Source of the DNA: Marinomonas posidonica_A
GTDB taxonomy: Bacteria; Pseudomonadota; Gammaproteobacteria; Pseudomonadales; Marinomonadaceae
Direction of reading: 5' to 3'
NCBI RefSeq assembly: GCF_043643765.1
Contig: NZ_JBHZSP010000002.1
Coordinates: 124,001-188,000, forward strand
Length of the DNA stretch: 64,000 nucleotides
Position 1 is the stretch's first letter. The number at the start of each line of letters is the position of its first letter. A program made the translations under genes and the position numbers. Below, in pieces: positions 1-8,926 of the stretch. Under the pieces are notes generated by a model. It did not search any database, had not been told where the DNA came from, and saw only the letters and a list, made by a program, of their open reading frames with translations.

Positions 1-123
1 GCGTCCTTCTCTTTCCTGCTTTCAATGTATACAAATGAACTCACTGCGATCGCTATTGGAGTCTTACATAATTTGCGCCACTTTAACATGAAGCAGGCTA
101 TATTCGCTATGAGCGAAGCTTAA
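1..123 (+). CDS. 3' end of an unrecognised gene (partial)
   Basis: Frame 1 is open from the first base of the window to a TAA at 121-123, giving about 40 residues that end in ...FNMKQAIFAMSEA. The stop lies 27 bases before the stop of the convergent PLP enzyme gene, a spacing typical of two genes meeting tail to tail. The fragment is too short for a family assignment and I do not recognise it. It could be chance, since a 40-codon open frame is not rare, but the position makes a real C-terminus plausible. Confidence 0.4.
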   Translation, partial: ASFSFLLSMYTNELTAIAIGVLHNLRHFNMKQAIFAMSEA

Positions 124-150
124 TATCAAACTCAGATTGACTTTTTTCTT

Positions 151-1080
151 TCAAAACGGAGTCTGATGCGACGCGTATCCTCGCCACCCTTGCATTCCTC
201 CAGTATGAATCATAAGGGTTTTAGTATGCGGCCAAGAACCAGCTTTCATTTTATGCCAAAGACTAAAGAGCACTTTTGACGTATAAACAGGGTCTAATTC
301 AACATCGGGGTTTGCCTCAAAAAAGGCTTTTAAAAACATCGTTAATTCCAATGGAAGCTTAGCATAACCGCCCAGATGTGCGTCATCATGAAACCCTAGA
401 CGATCACTAATATGTTGTAAGTCGTCTTGTTGTTTTACAATATTAGCCGCCAAGCTAATAATCTTAGCACGCTGTTGAGCCATACCTTTTAGGGCGCTAA
501 ACACCTCAAGTTTCGGGCAGGCCTCACTTGATAAAATGCCCGCTGCTGTGGTCCCCGTACCTGCCGCAATAGCCCAAGCGGAATATTGACCAGATGTAGC
601 TCCAATAGTATTCGCCCAATCCGCACAACCTTCTGCACCTAATACACCACCGCCCCCTTCAGGGACCCAATAAATTTCTGGATAGAGCTGTGAAATATGT
701 TTTACCACATTCGCTTCCAAGCCTAAGCGGAAATCCGAACGTTGACTCGGCCAGAGTTCCGCTCCGTCTGCAACTGCGTCTTGTAACGTTGGCGTTAAGC
801 CAGTCTGTAACTCGCCTCGCACTAGCAGAATAGCCTGTTCATCTCTATCCGCTAGACTGGCCGCCAAGGCATGTAAATGATTTGAATAAGGCCCACCTAA
901 AGAACCAATGTATTTGGCATTTTGTTGTTCTGCAGCCTTTAAATGATAGCGCAACTTATGCCACTTGTTTCCTGGCGCTTTAGCGTGCTCTAAATCGCCA
1001 CGATAAATGTCCAACTGATACGTTTGGTTAAGTGTAGACGCACCTAAAAAATTAAGATTGATGGATTGAATTAATGACAC
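151..1080 (-). CDS. PLP-dependent D-cysteine desulfhydrase / ACC deaminase family protein
   Basis: Fold-type II PLP enzyme of the D-cysteine desulfhydrase/1-aminocyclopropane-1-carboxylate deaminase family, about 310 residues. The N-terminal GNKWHKL motif holds the expected PLP lysine, and GGPYSNHLHALA is the family's cofactor and substrate-binding stretch. A glycine-rich AAGTGTTAAG phosphate-binding loop follows near the middle. Family members cleave D-cysteine or ACC; the substrate cannot be told from sequence alone. The start is uncertain. I prefer GTG at 1080, which has AGG six bases upstream; an in-frame TTG at 1095 lacks a visible ribosome-binding site. It is divergent from the spermidine-synthase-like gene. 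Confidence 0.8.
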   Translation of the reverse strand: MSLIQSINLNFLGASTLNQTYQLDIYRGDLEHAKAPGNKWHKLRYHLKAAEQQNAKYIGSLGGPYSNHLHALAASLADRDEQAILLVRGELQTGLTPTLQDAVADGAELWPSQRSDFRLGLEANVVKHISQLYPEIYWVPEGGGGVLGAEGCADWANTIGATSGQYSAWAIAAGTGTTAAGILSSEACPKLEVFSALKGMAQQRAKIISLAANIVKQQDDLQHISDRLGFHDDAHLGGYAKLPLELTMFLKAFFEANPDVELDPVYTSKVLFSLWHKMKAGSWPHTKTLMIHTGGMQGWRGYASHQTPF

Positions 1081-1267
1081 AAACAGCCTAACCAAAGTCG
1101 ATTCATAAAAGGAATATGCTCATTATACTCAGAATGGCACATAGACAGATTATCCTAATGTTTTTTTTGTTAGAATCCGCCACTCTAATTATTTGTATTG
1201 CGCCCTTTCTTCAGGCCTAAATTCTGGTCGAATTTACATGAGGGAACGATACTCAACAAGGATCACC

Positions 1268-2008
1268 ATGAGCCAACACAACTTATTGTATGATGCTGCC
1301 GATGAATTTGGCCCCATTCGAGTTTTTGATGATGGGCAATATCGAATTTTGTCTTTTGCTGACGGTGATGAACAAAGTCGCATTCGCTTATCCACACCGC
1401 ACATATTACAGCACGAATACACTCAAGCCATGATGCTCTCATTGTTGTTTTGTCAGCCAAAGAGAGTATGCATTTTGGGTCTAGGTGGTGGCACCTTGAT
1501 TCATGCTTTGTATCACACTGTGCCCAGTGTGCAAATTAGCGCCGTTGAATTAAGGGCGGACGTTTTGGATGCCGCTGAGCTATTTTTTAAACTGCCAAGA
1601 GGCAAACGCATTCAGCTAACCTTAGATAATGCCATTGACCATGTTGAACAAGGACTCGACAAAAAAGTCGATCTGTTAATGACAGACATCTACAACACTC
1701 AAGGCATGGACATTCATGTTCTTGCACCTAGCTTTATTGAAAACTGTGCCAAAAACATTAAAGAAACAGGCTGGCTTGTTCTTAACTGTTGGATAGATCA
1801 AAAGCACAATGACGATTTAACCCAATGCCTAAAAGAACATTTCCGTTCCGTCAGTGCGCTGGACACAGGAAGCGGTAATTGGGTGATTTTAGCCGGCAAG
1901 CAAAAACCAGATAATACTGCTAAAGAGCTTAAAACCATGGCGCAAAAACTGAGTAATCCCTTGGGGTTTTCCCTCAATAAATGGCTGACCCGCCTGACTG
2001 AGCTTTGA
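1268..2008 (+). CDS. Spermidine synthase-like SAM-binding protein
   Basis: About 246 residues with a Rossmann-type SAM-binding core. VCILGLGGGTLIHAL is motif I of the SpeE-like fold, followed by an acidic AVELRADV strand end and a DLLMTDIYN strand, the place of the catalytic aspartate in spermidine synthases. Many Pseudomonas-type genomes carry such short SpeE-like proteins whose polyamine activity is unproven, so a true spermidine synthase is not assumed. I chose ATG 1268 because AAGGA sits just upstream and the protein aligns from MSQHNLL; an open frame upstream to 1193 looks non-coding. A terminator follows directly. Confidence 0.75.
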   Translation: MSQHNLLYDAADEFGPIRVFDDGQYRILSFADGDEQSRIRLSTPHILQHEYTQAMMLSLLFCQPKRVCILGLGGGTLIHALYHTVPSVQISAVELRADVLDAAELFFKLPRGKRIQLTLDNAIDHVEQGLDKKVDLLMTDIYNTQGMDIHVLAPSFIENCAKNIKETGWLVLNCWIDQKHNDDLTQCLKEHFRSVSALDTGSGNWVILAGKQKPDNTAKELKTMAQKLSNPLGFSLNKWLTRLTEL

Positions 2009-2015
2009 CATAAAA

Positions 2016-2036
2016 AAGCCAGCTTATCGCTGGCTT
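2016..2036. terminator. Bidirectional rho-independent terminator
   Basis: An 8-bp stem AAGCCAGC / GCTGGCTT with loop TTATC, preceded by a run of A and followed by TCTCCTT. It lies between the convergent SpeE-like gene and pgm and can serve both strands. Confidence 0.75.
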
Positions 2037-2068
2037 CTCCTTAATGGATGCGACATCCTAATATTCAG

Positions 2069-3709
2069 TTAAGACAGTACAGAATCGACTAAGGCTTTTG
2101 CTTCTACTTCAAGTGCTAATAAATGCGCCTCTGAAACAAAACTTTCCAGATAAATTTTATAGACATTTTCCGTACCGGATGGACGCGCCGCGAACCAACC
2201 ATTCGCGGTAGACACTTTTAGTCCACCAATGGCGGCTTGATTTCCCGGAGCATGAGTTAGAATCGACTCAATTTTCTCTCCTGCGAGTTCTGTTTGCGTC
2301 ACATTGTCAGCCTGTAAAGCACCCAATAAACGTTTTTGCGCAGGCGTCGCAGCCACATCAATACGTTTATAGTGAGGTTTGCCGTAACGCGCCACTTGCG
2401 CCTCATACAGACTCTGCGGGTCTTTACCTGTTACCGCTAATATTTCCGCCGCCAATAACGCCATAATGATGCCGTCTTTGTCTGTGGTCCAAACGCTAGC
2501 ATCCTTACGCAAAAAAGAGGCACCAGCACTTTCTTCGCCGCCAAACCCCATGGTGCCTTGGTACATACCTTCTACGTACCATTTGAAACCAACAGGGACT
2601 TCGCACAATTGTTTGTTTAAGCCATTCACCACACGATCAATCATGCCGCTAGAAACAAGGGTTTTACCAAACATGGTATCCGCAGGCCAATGTGGACGAT
2701 GTTGTGACAAATATTCGATGGCGACAGCCAGATACGCATTTGGGTTCATTAAGCCAGACTTGGCACAGACGATACCATGGCGGTCGTAATCAGGGTCATT
2801 GCCAACCGCAATATCAAAATCGTCTTTTAATTTGAGTAAAGACTGCATGGAATAAGGCGATGAGCAGTCCATGCGGATACGACCATCTTTATCCAATGGT
2901 ACAAATCGAAATGTCGGGTCTACTTCTGTATTAACAACAGTAATGTCTAACCCATATCGATCTGCAATGGGTTTCCAATAGTGAATACCGGATCCGCCCA
3001 TAGGATCAACACCAATGCGAATCTTGGCTTTCGCAATGGCTTCCATATCAATCACATTTTCTAAATCACTGACATAATGCTCAATATAATCAAATGATTC
3101 GATCAAATCTGAGGTGTCTATTTCACTTTGCTGAGCCGACTTAACATCTTGTAAACCCGTCACTAATAATTGATTCGCACGATTGGCTACCCAATCTGTA
3201 ATGTCTTTATCAGCTGGACCACCTTTGATGGAGTTGTATTTTATGCCGCCATCTTCTGGTGGATTATGAGACGGTGTAATGATAATACCATCACTTAATT
3301 CGCTTGCATTCGCGTTGTGAGTTAAAACAGCATGAGAGACTACTGGTGTCGGCGTAAAGCCACCTCCCGCCTGTACGAGCACCTTGATATTATTTGCTAC
3401 CAACACACTTAATACGGTTTGAAAAGCCGCCTCAGACAAAGCATGAGTATCTTTAGCTAAGTAGACGGGGCCAGTGATCTTTTGAGCCACTCGATATTCT
3501 GCCAATGCCTGTGAAATGGCGAGAATGTGATCTTCATTAAAAGTGGTTTGTAGAGCGCTACCGCGATGACCAGAAGTACCAAAGCTGACTTTTTCATCTG
3601 GATGATTTACAACATCTGGCTTATTGCGATAATACGCTGTCATCAGTTGCGGTAAATTCACCAAAGAATCGTGATGTGCAAGCTGTCCTGCTTGTGGATG
3701 GATTGCCAT
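2069..3709 (-). CDS. pgm: Phosphoglucomutase (alpha-D-glucose-phosphate specific)
   Basis: Interconverts glucose-1-phosphate and glucose-6-phosphate, feeding UDP-glucose, glycogen and surface sugar synthesis. The 546 residues match the long bacterial Pgm family (E. coli about 546). Visible marks are the phosphoserine loop ITPSHNPPEDGGIKYN, the metal-binding GNDPDYDRHG, the sugar-binding GFGGEESAGASF and the C-terminal phosphate loop ARPSGTENVYKIY. All key motifs are intact. It stands alone, between a shared terminator and a 164-bp intergenic stretch that holds the terminator of the next gene upstream. Confidence 0.96.
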   Translation of the reverse strand: MAIHPQAGQLAHHDSLVNLPQLMTAYYRNKPDVVNHPDEKVSFGTSGHRGSALQTTFNEDHILAISQALAEYRVAQKITGPVYLAKDTHALSEAAFQTVLSVLVANNIKVLVQAGGGFTPTPVVSHAVLTHNANASELSDGIIITPSHNPPEDGGIKYNSIKGGPADKDITDWVANRANQLLVTGLQDVKSAQQSEIDTSDLIESFDYIEHYVSDLENVIDMEAIAKAKIRIGVDPMGGSGIHYWKPIADRYGLDITVVNTEVDPTFRFVPLDKDGRIRMDCSSPYSMQSLLKLKDDFDIAVGNDPDYDRHGIVCAKSGLMNPNAYLAVAIEYLSQHRPHWPADTMFGKTLVSSGMIDRVVNGLNKQLCEVPVGFKWYVEGMYQGTMGFGGEESAGASFLRKDASVWTTDKDGIIMALLAAEILAVTGKDPQSLYEAQVARYGKPHYKRIDVAATPAQKRLLGALQADNVTQTELAGEKIESILTHAPGNQAAIGGLKVSTANGWFAARPSGTENVYKIYLESFVSEAHLLALEVEAKALVDSVLS

Positions 3710-3790
3710 TTAGAGAGCCCTATTGAATGTATTTACAATAAAGTCTCGCCTAAAATCATTAAATTTTCAATGAGTTATCTTAACCACAAA

Positions 3791-3830
3791 ACGGGCTCAA
3801 CCAGTAAACAGAAATACCAGTTGAGCCCGT
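3791..3830 (-). terminator. Probable terminator after the KAS III gene
   Basis: An 11-bp perfect stem (ACGGGCTCAAC with GTTGAGCCCGT) and an 18-base loop lie 43 bases past the stop of the minus-strand ketoacyl synthase. On that strand the stem is followed by TTTGTGGTT, a weak T tract. The long loop makes it less certain than the others. Confidence 0.5.
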
Positions 3831-3873
3831 GCTGGCTGAGTTCGTTCAATGTTACTCACTAAACCAATCAGGA

Positions 3874-4998
3874 TTAACGTTTTTTCAGTATCAAACTACC
3901 AATAGAGTAACCTGCTCCAAACGAACAAATCACACCAATATCACCTTGTTGTAGATCTTCATGGTATTTCGCAAAGGCAATAATGGAACCGGCAGAAGCG
4001 GTATTCGCGTATTCATCCAATACCACTGGCGCTTCCTCTAACGTCGCATCACGTCCTAGCAAACGCTTACTGATTAATAAATTCATATTAATATTCGCTT
4101 GGTGCAGCCACCAGCGCTTCAGCTGTGATACTTGAATGCCTTCGCTACTCAAATGGCTTTCAATATGATCGGCTGCCATAGGGCATACTTCTTTGAAAAC
4201 CTTACGACCATTTTGATGAAATAACTTATCTGCACCATAAGGGTCTTCGTCTGTAATACGAGTCAGATAGCCAAAGTTCGAACGGATATTATTAGAATAG
4301 GACGTTACACACTTGGTGCTTAACACCTCAAATGAATGATCAGATTGGCAGGTTTCCGCCAGCTCAACCACTGTCGCTGTCGCCACATCACCAAAAATAA
4401 AGTGCGAGTCGCGATCCATATAATTCACCTGTGCTGAAGTCAGCTCTGGGTTGATCACCAAGACCCCTTTTGCCGTTCCCGCTTTTACCGCATCAACTGC
4501 GCGCTGCAAACCAAAGGTCGCCGCAGAACACGCCACCAGCATATCAAAGGCAAACCCTTCAATACCTAGTGCAGACTGCACTTCAATAGCAATGGCAGGA
4601 TAAGATCGTTGGGTATAAGCGCAAGAGACAATGACCATATCGATGTCGGCAGGCTTTTTATTGGCTGCAACCAAGGCCTTGTTTGCAGCGGCAATCGCCA
4701 TTTCGGCCTGATGAGAGACTTCATCATCCCCGCGAGGGGATAGCAAAGGGCGCATTCGATCAATGTCTAACGCGCCCTCTTTCGAATAAATATAACGACT
4801 TTTAATACCCGACGCTTTTTCAATAAACGCCGCACTGGATAAGGGCTTTGCCTCTAATTCGCCTTGCTCAATCGCTTTTGCATTCGTTGAATTGTATTTT
4901 TCCGCCCATGCGTTATAGCTATCGACGAGTTCTTCATTCGTGATGGAATGTGCAGGAGTCCATAACCCGACTCCGCTAATGACAACAGAAGAATTCAT
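3874..4998 (-). CDS. Beta-ketoacyl-ACP synthase III family protein (FabH-like)
   Basis: Thiolase-fold condensing enzyme, 374 residues, longer than E. coli FabH (317). The KAS III catalytic triad is complete: Cys157 in LVACSAATFG, His298 in WWLHQAN and Asn331 in YANTASAG. The length and the LLSPRGDDE segment recall the Pseudomonas PA3286-type enzymes that condense medium-chain acyl-CoA with malonyl-ACP and so recycle fatty-acid degradation products. That substrate assignment is inference. It lies about 20 kb from the fab cluster, whose own fabH is absent, so it could also provide initiation. A short SD-like AAGGACGAATTAA precedes the ATG. Confidence 0.85.
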   Translation of the reverse strand: MNSSVVISGVGLWTPAHSITNEELVDSYNAWAEKYNSTNAKAIEQGELEAKPLSSAAFIEKASGIKSRYIYSKEGALDIDRMRPLLSPRGDDEVSHQAEMAIAAANKALVAANKKPADIDMVIVSCAYTQRSYPAIAIEVQSALGIEGFAFDMLVACSAATFGLQRAVDAVKAGTAKGVLVINPELTSAQVNYMDRDSHFIFGDVATATVVELAETCQSDHSFEVLSTKCVTSYSNNIRSNFGYLTRITDEDPYGADKLFHQNGRKVFKEVCPMAADHIESHLSSEGIQVSQLKRWWLHQANINMNLLISKRLLGRDATLEEAPVVLDEYANTASAGSIIAFAKYHEDLQQGDIGVICSFGAGYSIGSLILKKR

Positions 4999-5204
4999 TT
5001 AATTCGTCCTTATTATTGTTTTGCAATGTTAAGTATAGATGAGATTGTGAACGACAAATCCGTCTTCGTCCACATAAATGTAATATCAGAACGGCACAAT
5101 AATTATCTAAACGCATAACAGGATTGGATTTTTTGATCTTTCTTCATCATACTCAATGACAGTGATAAATTGTTTATAAGAAACAATCAGCTGGCTTGGA
5201 TGTT

Positions 5205-6347
5205 ATGAAAAACAATAATGCTTTGATTTTATCGGGTGGTGGTGCAAGAGCAGCCTATCAAGTCGGCGTTTTATCTGCAATGGGGAAAATGTTACCGAAA
5301 AAAACCGCGTTACCCTTTCCGATATTATGTGGCACATCAGCAGGCGCATTAAATGCCACTATGCTGGCATCCTATGCGGATAATTTTTCTAAAGCAGTTT
5401 CCACTCTGGCGTTTGTTTGGCGGCACTTAAGCCCAGATCAAATTTATACGTTAGGAAGATGGCCGTTAGCCACCTCTGTGACCAAGACCCTGCTGTCACT
5501 TTTTCACCTTCACAATCACGCTGAAGCCATTGCCATCATGAACAATGCCCCCTTACGGGAACTACTCAGCAATCATTTGGATTTCACAAAAATTCAGCAA
5601 GCCATCGATAACGAACGACTATCAGCCCTAGCGGTGACGGCGATGAGTTACAGTACAGGAGAATCAACGACGTTTTTTGAAGGACGAGACTCATTGCAAA
5701 ACTGGCAAGGTAAACGCCGTAAGGGTATGAAGACTAAGCTGGGGGTGGATCATTTACTGGCATCCAGTGCCATACCTGCGATTTTTCCTGCCCATAAAAT
5801 CAATCAACACTATTACGGAGACGGTGCGATTCGTCAAAAATCCGCCATCTACCCTGCTCTGCAATTAGGCGCTGAGAAATTATTTATTATCGGAGTAAGT
5901 GGTAATCGAAGTCCAAAAAAATGGTCGCTATCAGATGATAAAAATGAAGTCAGTGCACCAAGCATGGCGCAGATTCTAGGCCAGCTATTAAACAGTGCGT
6001 TTATTGATAACTTAGAAGATGACATTAATCAGTTAGAATTGATGAACTCACTAATACGAGACTTACCTGCTGAGAAGCGACAAAACTACCCTCAATTGCC
6101 AACTGAAACTCTGATTATTTCCCCTTCAGAGGAATTAAATGAAATTGCCAACCATTATCTGCATACACTACCAAAGAATATCCGGGTGTTATTAAAATCG
6201 GCTGGTGGATCATCAACAGACAAAATCAGTTCAGCGGCCAGTTATCTGCTATTTACACCACAATATTGCCGCGCGTTAATGGAATTAGGCTACCAAGATG
6301 CCATGTGGGAAAAAGATAAAATTTTGGCTTTTATTAATCCAGCCTAA
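5205..6347 (+). CDS. Patatin-like phospholipase
   Basis: Lipid acyl hydrolase of the patatin family, 380 residues from ATG 5205. The oxyanion loop GGGARAAYQ, the nucleophile elbow GTSAG (Ser45) and the dyad aspartate in YYGDGAIRQ (Asp206) are all present, so it should be active. The C-terminal third is a helical extension seen in larger bacterial patatins. There is no signal peptide, suggesting action in the cytoplasm or at the inner membrane. An in-frame TTG at 5196 is an alternative start; neither has a strong ribosome-binding site. The 3' end overlaps the convergent murI by four bases. Confidence 0.85.
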   Translation: MKNNNALILSGGGARAAYQVGVLSAMGKMLPKKTALPFPILCGTSAGALNATMLASYADNFSKAVSTLAFVWRHLSPDQIYTLGRWPLATSVTKTLLSLFHLHNHAEAIAIMNNAPLRELLSNHLDFTKIQQAIDNERLSALAVTAMSYSTGESTTFFEGRDSLQNWQGKRRKGMKTKLGVDHLLASSAIPAIFPAHKINQHYYGDGAIRQKSAIYPALQLGAEKLFIIGVSGNRSPKKWSLSDDKNEVSAPSMAQILGQLLNSAFIDNLEDDINQLELMNSLIRDLPAEKRQNYPQLPTETLIISPSEELNEIANHYLHTLPKNIRVLLKSAGGSSTDKISSAASYLLFTPQYCRALMELGYQDAMWEKDKILAFINPA

Positions 6348-7147
6348 ATAGAGACAATACGCTTGTTTTTTACTCGATCAGGCTGGCACACCCAATGTAA
6401 CAACCGCTCTATACTGTCTTCTGATGAACTCGTGCATAAATCAATCTGTCCCGTTTTATCGGAACAGATAGCCAAACTCATTTGTTCAGGATAAGCAGCT
6501 TCTAAACGCCTTTTTAATTGCGAAGACACCCCTTCGCTGGGCTCAACAATGTCACAATCAGCACCTAGATACTCGACAAAATATGACTTAACTAAAGGAT
6601 AATGTGTACAAGCAAGCACCAAGGTATCTACTTCGTCCTGATTCATCTTTTCACACAATGACTCAATGGTCTGGCGAACTCGTGTCTGACTTTCTGGCCA
6701 AGCATCAATATCGTAGGCCAGACTAGCGCTCGACATAATGTGCACCTGACTGTCTGCTTGCCACAACTCGATTAATTGATTTAAACGACGACTTTTCGCT
6801 GTCACTGGCGTTGCCAACACGGCCACCCTACGTTGTTTACCTAAACGAAAAGCGGGCTTTACCGCTGGCTCAACGCCAATAACCGGTAAATAGGTATTCG
6901 CTCTAAGAGTATCAATAGCGGCCACCGTCGCGGTGTTGCATGCCACAACGATAGCGGCAACTTGTTCCCGCTCAAAGAATTGACCAATGGTGATCAAACG
7001 CTGCTGTAGTTGCTCTGTTGTTTTGTCACCATAGGGAGCAAAACCATCATCCGCTAAATACAGTAAATCCAAATAGGCTTGCTTCTTATGGATAGCGTTT
7101 AAGATGGTTAAGCCTCCAGCGCCAGAATCAATCACTCCAACCTTCAA
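6344..7147 (-). CDS. murI: Glutamate racemase
   Basis: Makes D-glutamate for peptidoglycan. At 267 residues it has the usual family length. The start VGVIDSGAGGL gives Asp7, and the two catalytic cysteines are Cys70 in VACNTAT and Cys180 in LACTHYP, with His182. Its start overlaps the murB stop by four bases (ATGA-type), so the two precursor genes are translationally coupled. It ends the minus-strand operon that begins at comEC or exbB. Pseudomonas has murB in this cluster but, from memory, not murI. Confidence 0.95.
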   Translation of the reverse strand: MKVGVIDSGAGGLTILNAIHKKQAYLDLLYLADDGFAPYGDKTTEQLQQRLITIGQFFEREQVAAIVVACNTATVAAIDTLRANTYLPVIGVEPAVKPAFRLGKQRRVAVLATPVTAKSRRLNQLIELWQADSQVHIMSSASLAYDIDAWPESQTRVRQTIESLCEKMNQDEVDTLVLACTHYPLVKSYFVEYLGADCDIVEPSEGVSSQLKRRLEAAYPEQMSLAICSDKTGQIDLCTSSSEDSIERLLHWVCQPDRVKNKRIVSI

Positions 7148-8241
7148 GTTTGCGGCTCCCCACTAAGCTTATCACTTAGCTCTTTCTGACCAAGTAGGGG
7201 TAACTGCACTGGCTCACGTTCTAGCTCAACACCATATAGATTGAACACATTGGCTTTTATATTGGCTTCAAGCTCCAATAATGGCTCGGCTTTTATGGCT
7301 TGATGATTCACCAATACCAAAGCTTGTTTTTCATACACCCCTACACCCTGCTGCGTTTTGCCTTTCCACCCAGCTTGATCAATTAGCCAACCAGCAGCCA
7401 GTTTAAATGCATCACCATGGGGGAATGAGACTAATGATGGAAACGATTTCTTGAGTTGAGTGTGCTGCGCCATACTGACAATTGGGTTTTTGAAAAAACT
7501 GCCGGCATTGGCTAATACTTTGGGGTCTGGCAGTTTACTACTGCGAACCTGACAAACCGCTTGAAACACTTTTTTCAAGCTTGGCTCACCATCAATTTGA
7601 TTGACTAGTCCGCCATAGCTAAGCATGAATTCAGCGCGTTTTTTTAAACTTAGTTCGATGGCAGTAATGAAATATTTATCTTTCCACTGACCTTTAAAAT
7701 GACTATCACGGTAAGCAAAACCACAGTCTTGCGCATTAATCCAGTAGACATCCAAAGTGTTTCGATCTAAAACCTGAACACGGGCTAATGCATCCTTTAC
7801 TTCAACACCATAAGCACCAATGTTTTGTACTGGGGCGGCCCCTGCTGTGCCCGGAATTAACGCCAAATTCTCAACACCAAACCAATGTTTTTGCACAGTA
7901 AACTCAACTATTTCATGCCAATTTTCACCAGCGCCCACAATCAAACTAATACGATTGCCACTTTCTTCCTTGGCATGACAACCTCTAAGGCGATTGATGA
8001 TCACCAGACCAGGAATGTCCGCACTGATTAGAAGATTGCTGCCCCCCCCTAACATGGTGACCTTGATATTGTGTTGTTTGGCCCAATCCACTAGTGATTT
8101 TAGGGTCATTAAATCGTCTACAAGGGCAAAAAATTCAGCCTGATAGTCAAATCGAAATGTATTGTATTGCTGCAGAGAAACGTTTTTTTCTACCCTTGGT
8201 GGTAAAATCGTCGCATCACTAATATGTTGAGTCGAGTCCAT
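7144..8241 (-). CDS. murB: UDP-N-acetylenolpyruvoylglucosamine reductase
   Basis: FAD- and NADPH-dependent reduction of UDP-GlcNAc-enolpyruvate to UDP-MurNAc, the second committed peptidoglycan step. The 365 residues fit the type I (E. coli-like) enzyme. FAD-binding motifs MLGGGSNLLIS and LIPGTAGAAPVQNIGAYGVE are clear, as is the catalytic serine in ANAGSFFKNP. The C-terminal VGVYEKQALVLVN carries the second proton-relay residue region. It overlaps murI and lies 23 bases behind the phosphatase gene. Confidence 0.95.
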   Translation of the reverse strand: MDSTQHISDATILPPRVEKNVSLQQYNTFRFDYQAEFFALVDDLMTLKSLVDWAKQHNIKVTMLGGGSNLLISADIPGLVIINRLRGCHAKEESGNRISLIVGAGENWHEIVEFTVQKHWFGVENLALIPGTAGAAPVQNIGAYGVEVKDALARVQVLDRNTLDVYWINAQDCGFAYRDSHFKGQWKDKYFITAIELSLKKRAEFMLSYGGLVNQIDGEPSLKKVFQAVCQVRSSKLPDPKVLANAGSFFKNPIVSMAQHTQLKKSFPSLVSFPHGDAFKLAAGWLIDQAGWKGKTQQGVGVYEKQALVLVNHQAIKAEPLLELEANIKANVFNLYGVELEREPVQLPLLGQKELSDKLSGEPQT

Positions 8242-8264
8242 GAGTCCATGCTTATGGTTATACG

Positions 8265-8732
8265 TTAATGGGAAGCGATATGATCTAAAAAGCGCTTAGC
8301 GATTTCAATGAGGTGATGACGCATTTCAGTAAAGCCTTCTTCACCACCATAGTAAGGATCGTCCACTTCACCTAATGACACATAATCTGCAAATTCACCA
8401 AACATCACTAACTTAGCAGGAGATTGACTTGGCTGAAGCTGCTTTAGTTTCTGATAATTCGCACGATCCATTGCTAAGATCCAATCAAACACGTAGAAAT
8501 CGTCTTCTGTCACCTGTCGTGCCCGTTGACCGGTGATATCGATACCCACTTGTTTTAATGTTTCTATGGAACGAGGATCTGGAAGCTTGCCGATATGGTA
8601 AGCCGCTGTTCCAGCTGAATCTAGAGAAAGATTAAGACCTTTACGCTCAGCCTCATGCTGCAAAATCCCCTGTGCAGCAGGTGAGCGACAAATATTTCCT
8701 AAGCAAACAGTAAGTACCCGTATTGGTGTCAT
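8265..8732 (-). CDS. Low-molecular-weight protein tyrosine phosphatase
   Basis: Cytoplasmic phosphatase of 155 residues. The P-loop CLGNICRSP provides nucleophile Cys10 and Arg16, and the general acid is Asp125 in DPYYGG. Such enzymes act on tyrosine kinases of capsule synthesis or on small phospho-compounds; here the operon is peptidoglycan and lipid A synthesis, with no tyrosine kinase nearby. The start overlaps the end of the Trm112-like gene by four bases. In Pseudomonas the neighbouring gene would be kdsB, which is missing here. Confidence 0.9.
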   Translation of the reverse strand: MTPIRVLTVCLGNICRSPAAQGILQHEAERKGLNLSLDSAGTAAYHIGKLPDPRSIETLKQVGIDITGQRARQVTEDDFYVFDWILAMDRANYQKLKQLQPSQSPAKLVMFGEFADYVSLGEVDDPYYGGEEGFTEMRHHLIEIAKRFLDHIASH

Positions 8733-8926
8733 TTTGATGAACCAGATTCCAGGCGTTCATCCGTGCTTAACGTGCGGGCTTCTGTCTCTAAGAGAACCGG
8801 AATGCCATCACGAATCGGGTAAGCCATGCCGCCCATTTTACTGACCAGCTCAGTGCCATCTTTACTCAAGGTTAAACCAGACTTGGTCACTGGGCAGACT
8901 AAAATATCTAATAATGATTTATTCAT
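8729..8926 (-). CDS. Trm112 family protein (YcaR-like)
   Basis: A 65-residue protein of the Trm112/YcaR (UPF0434) family. It begins MNKSLLDILVCPVTKSGL and contains MAYPIRDGIPVLL, the two conserved blocks; the usual zinc-binding cysteine set is reduced to one cysteine, as in many bacterial members. Eukaryotic Trm112 activates methyltransferases, but the bacterial role is not settled. It overlaps lpxK by eight bases and the phosphatase by four, in the conserved lpxK-ycaR order. Confidence 0.88.
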   Translation of the reverse strand: MNKSLLDILVCPVTKSGLTLSKDGTELVSKMGGMAYPIRDGIPVLLETEARTLSTDERLESGSSK

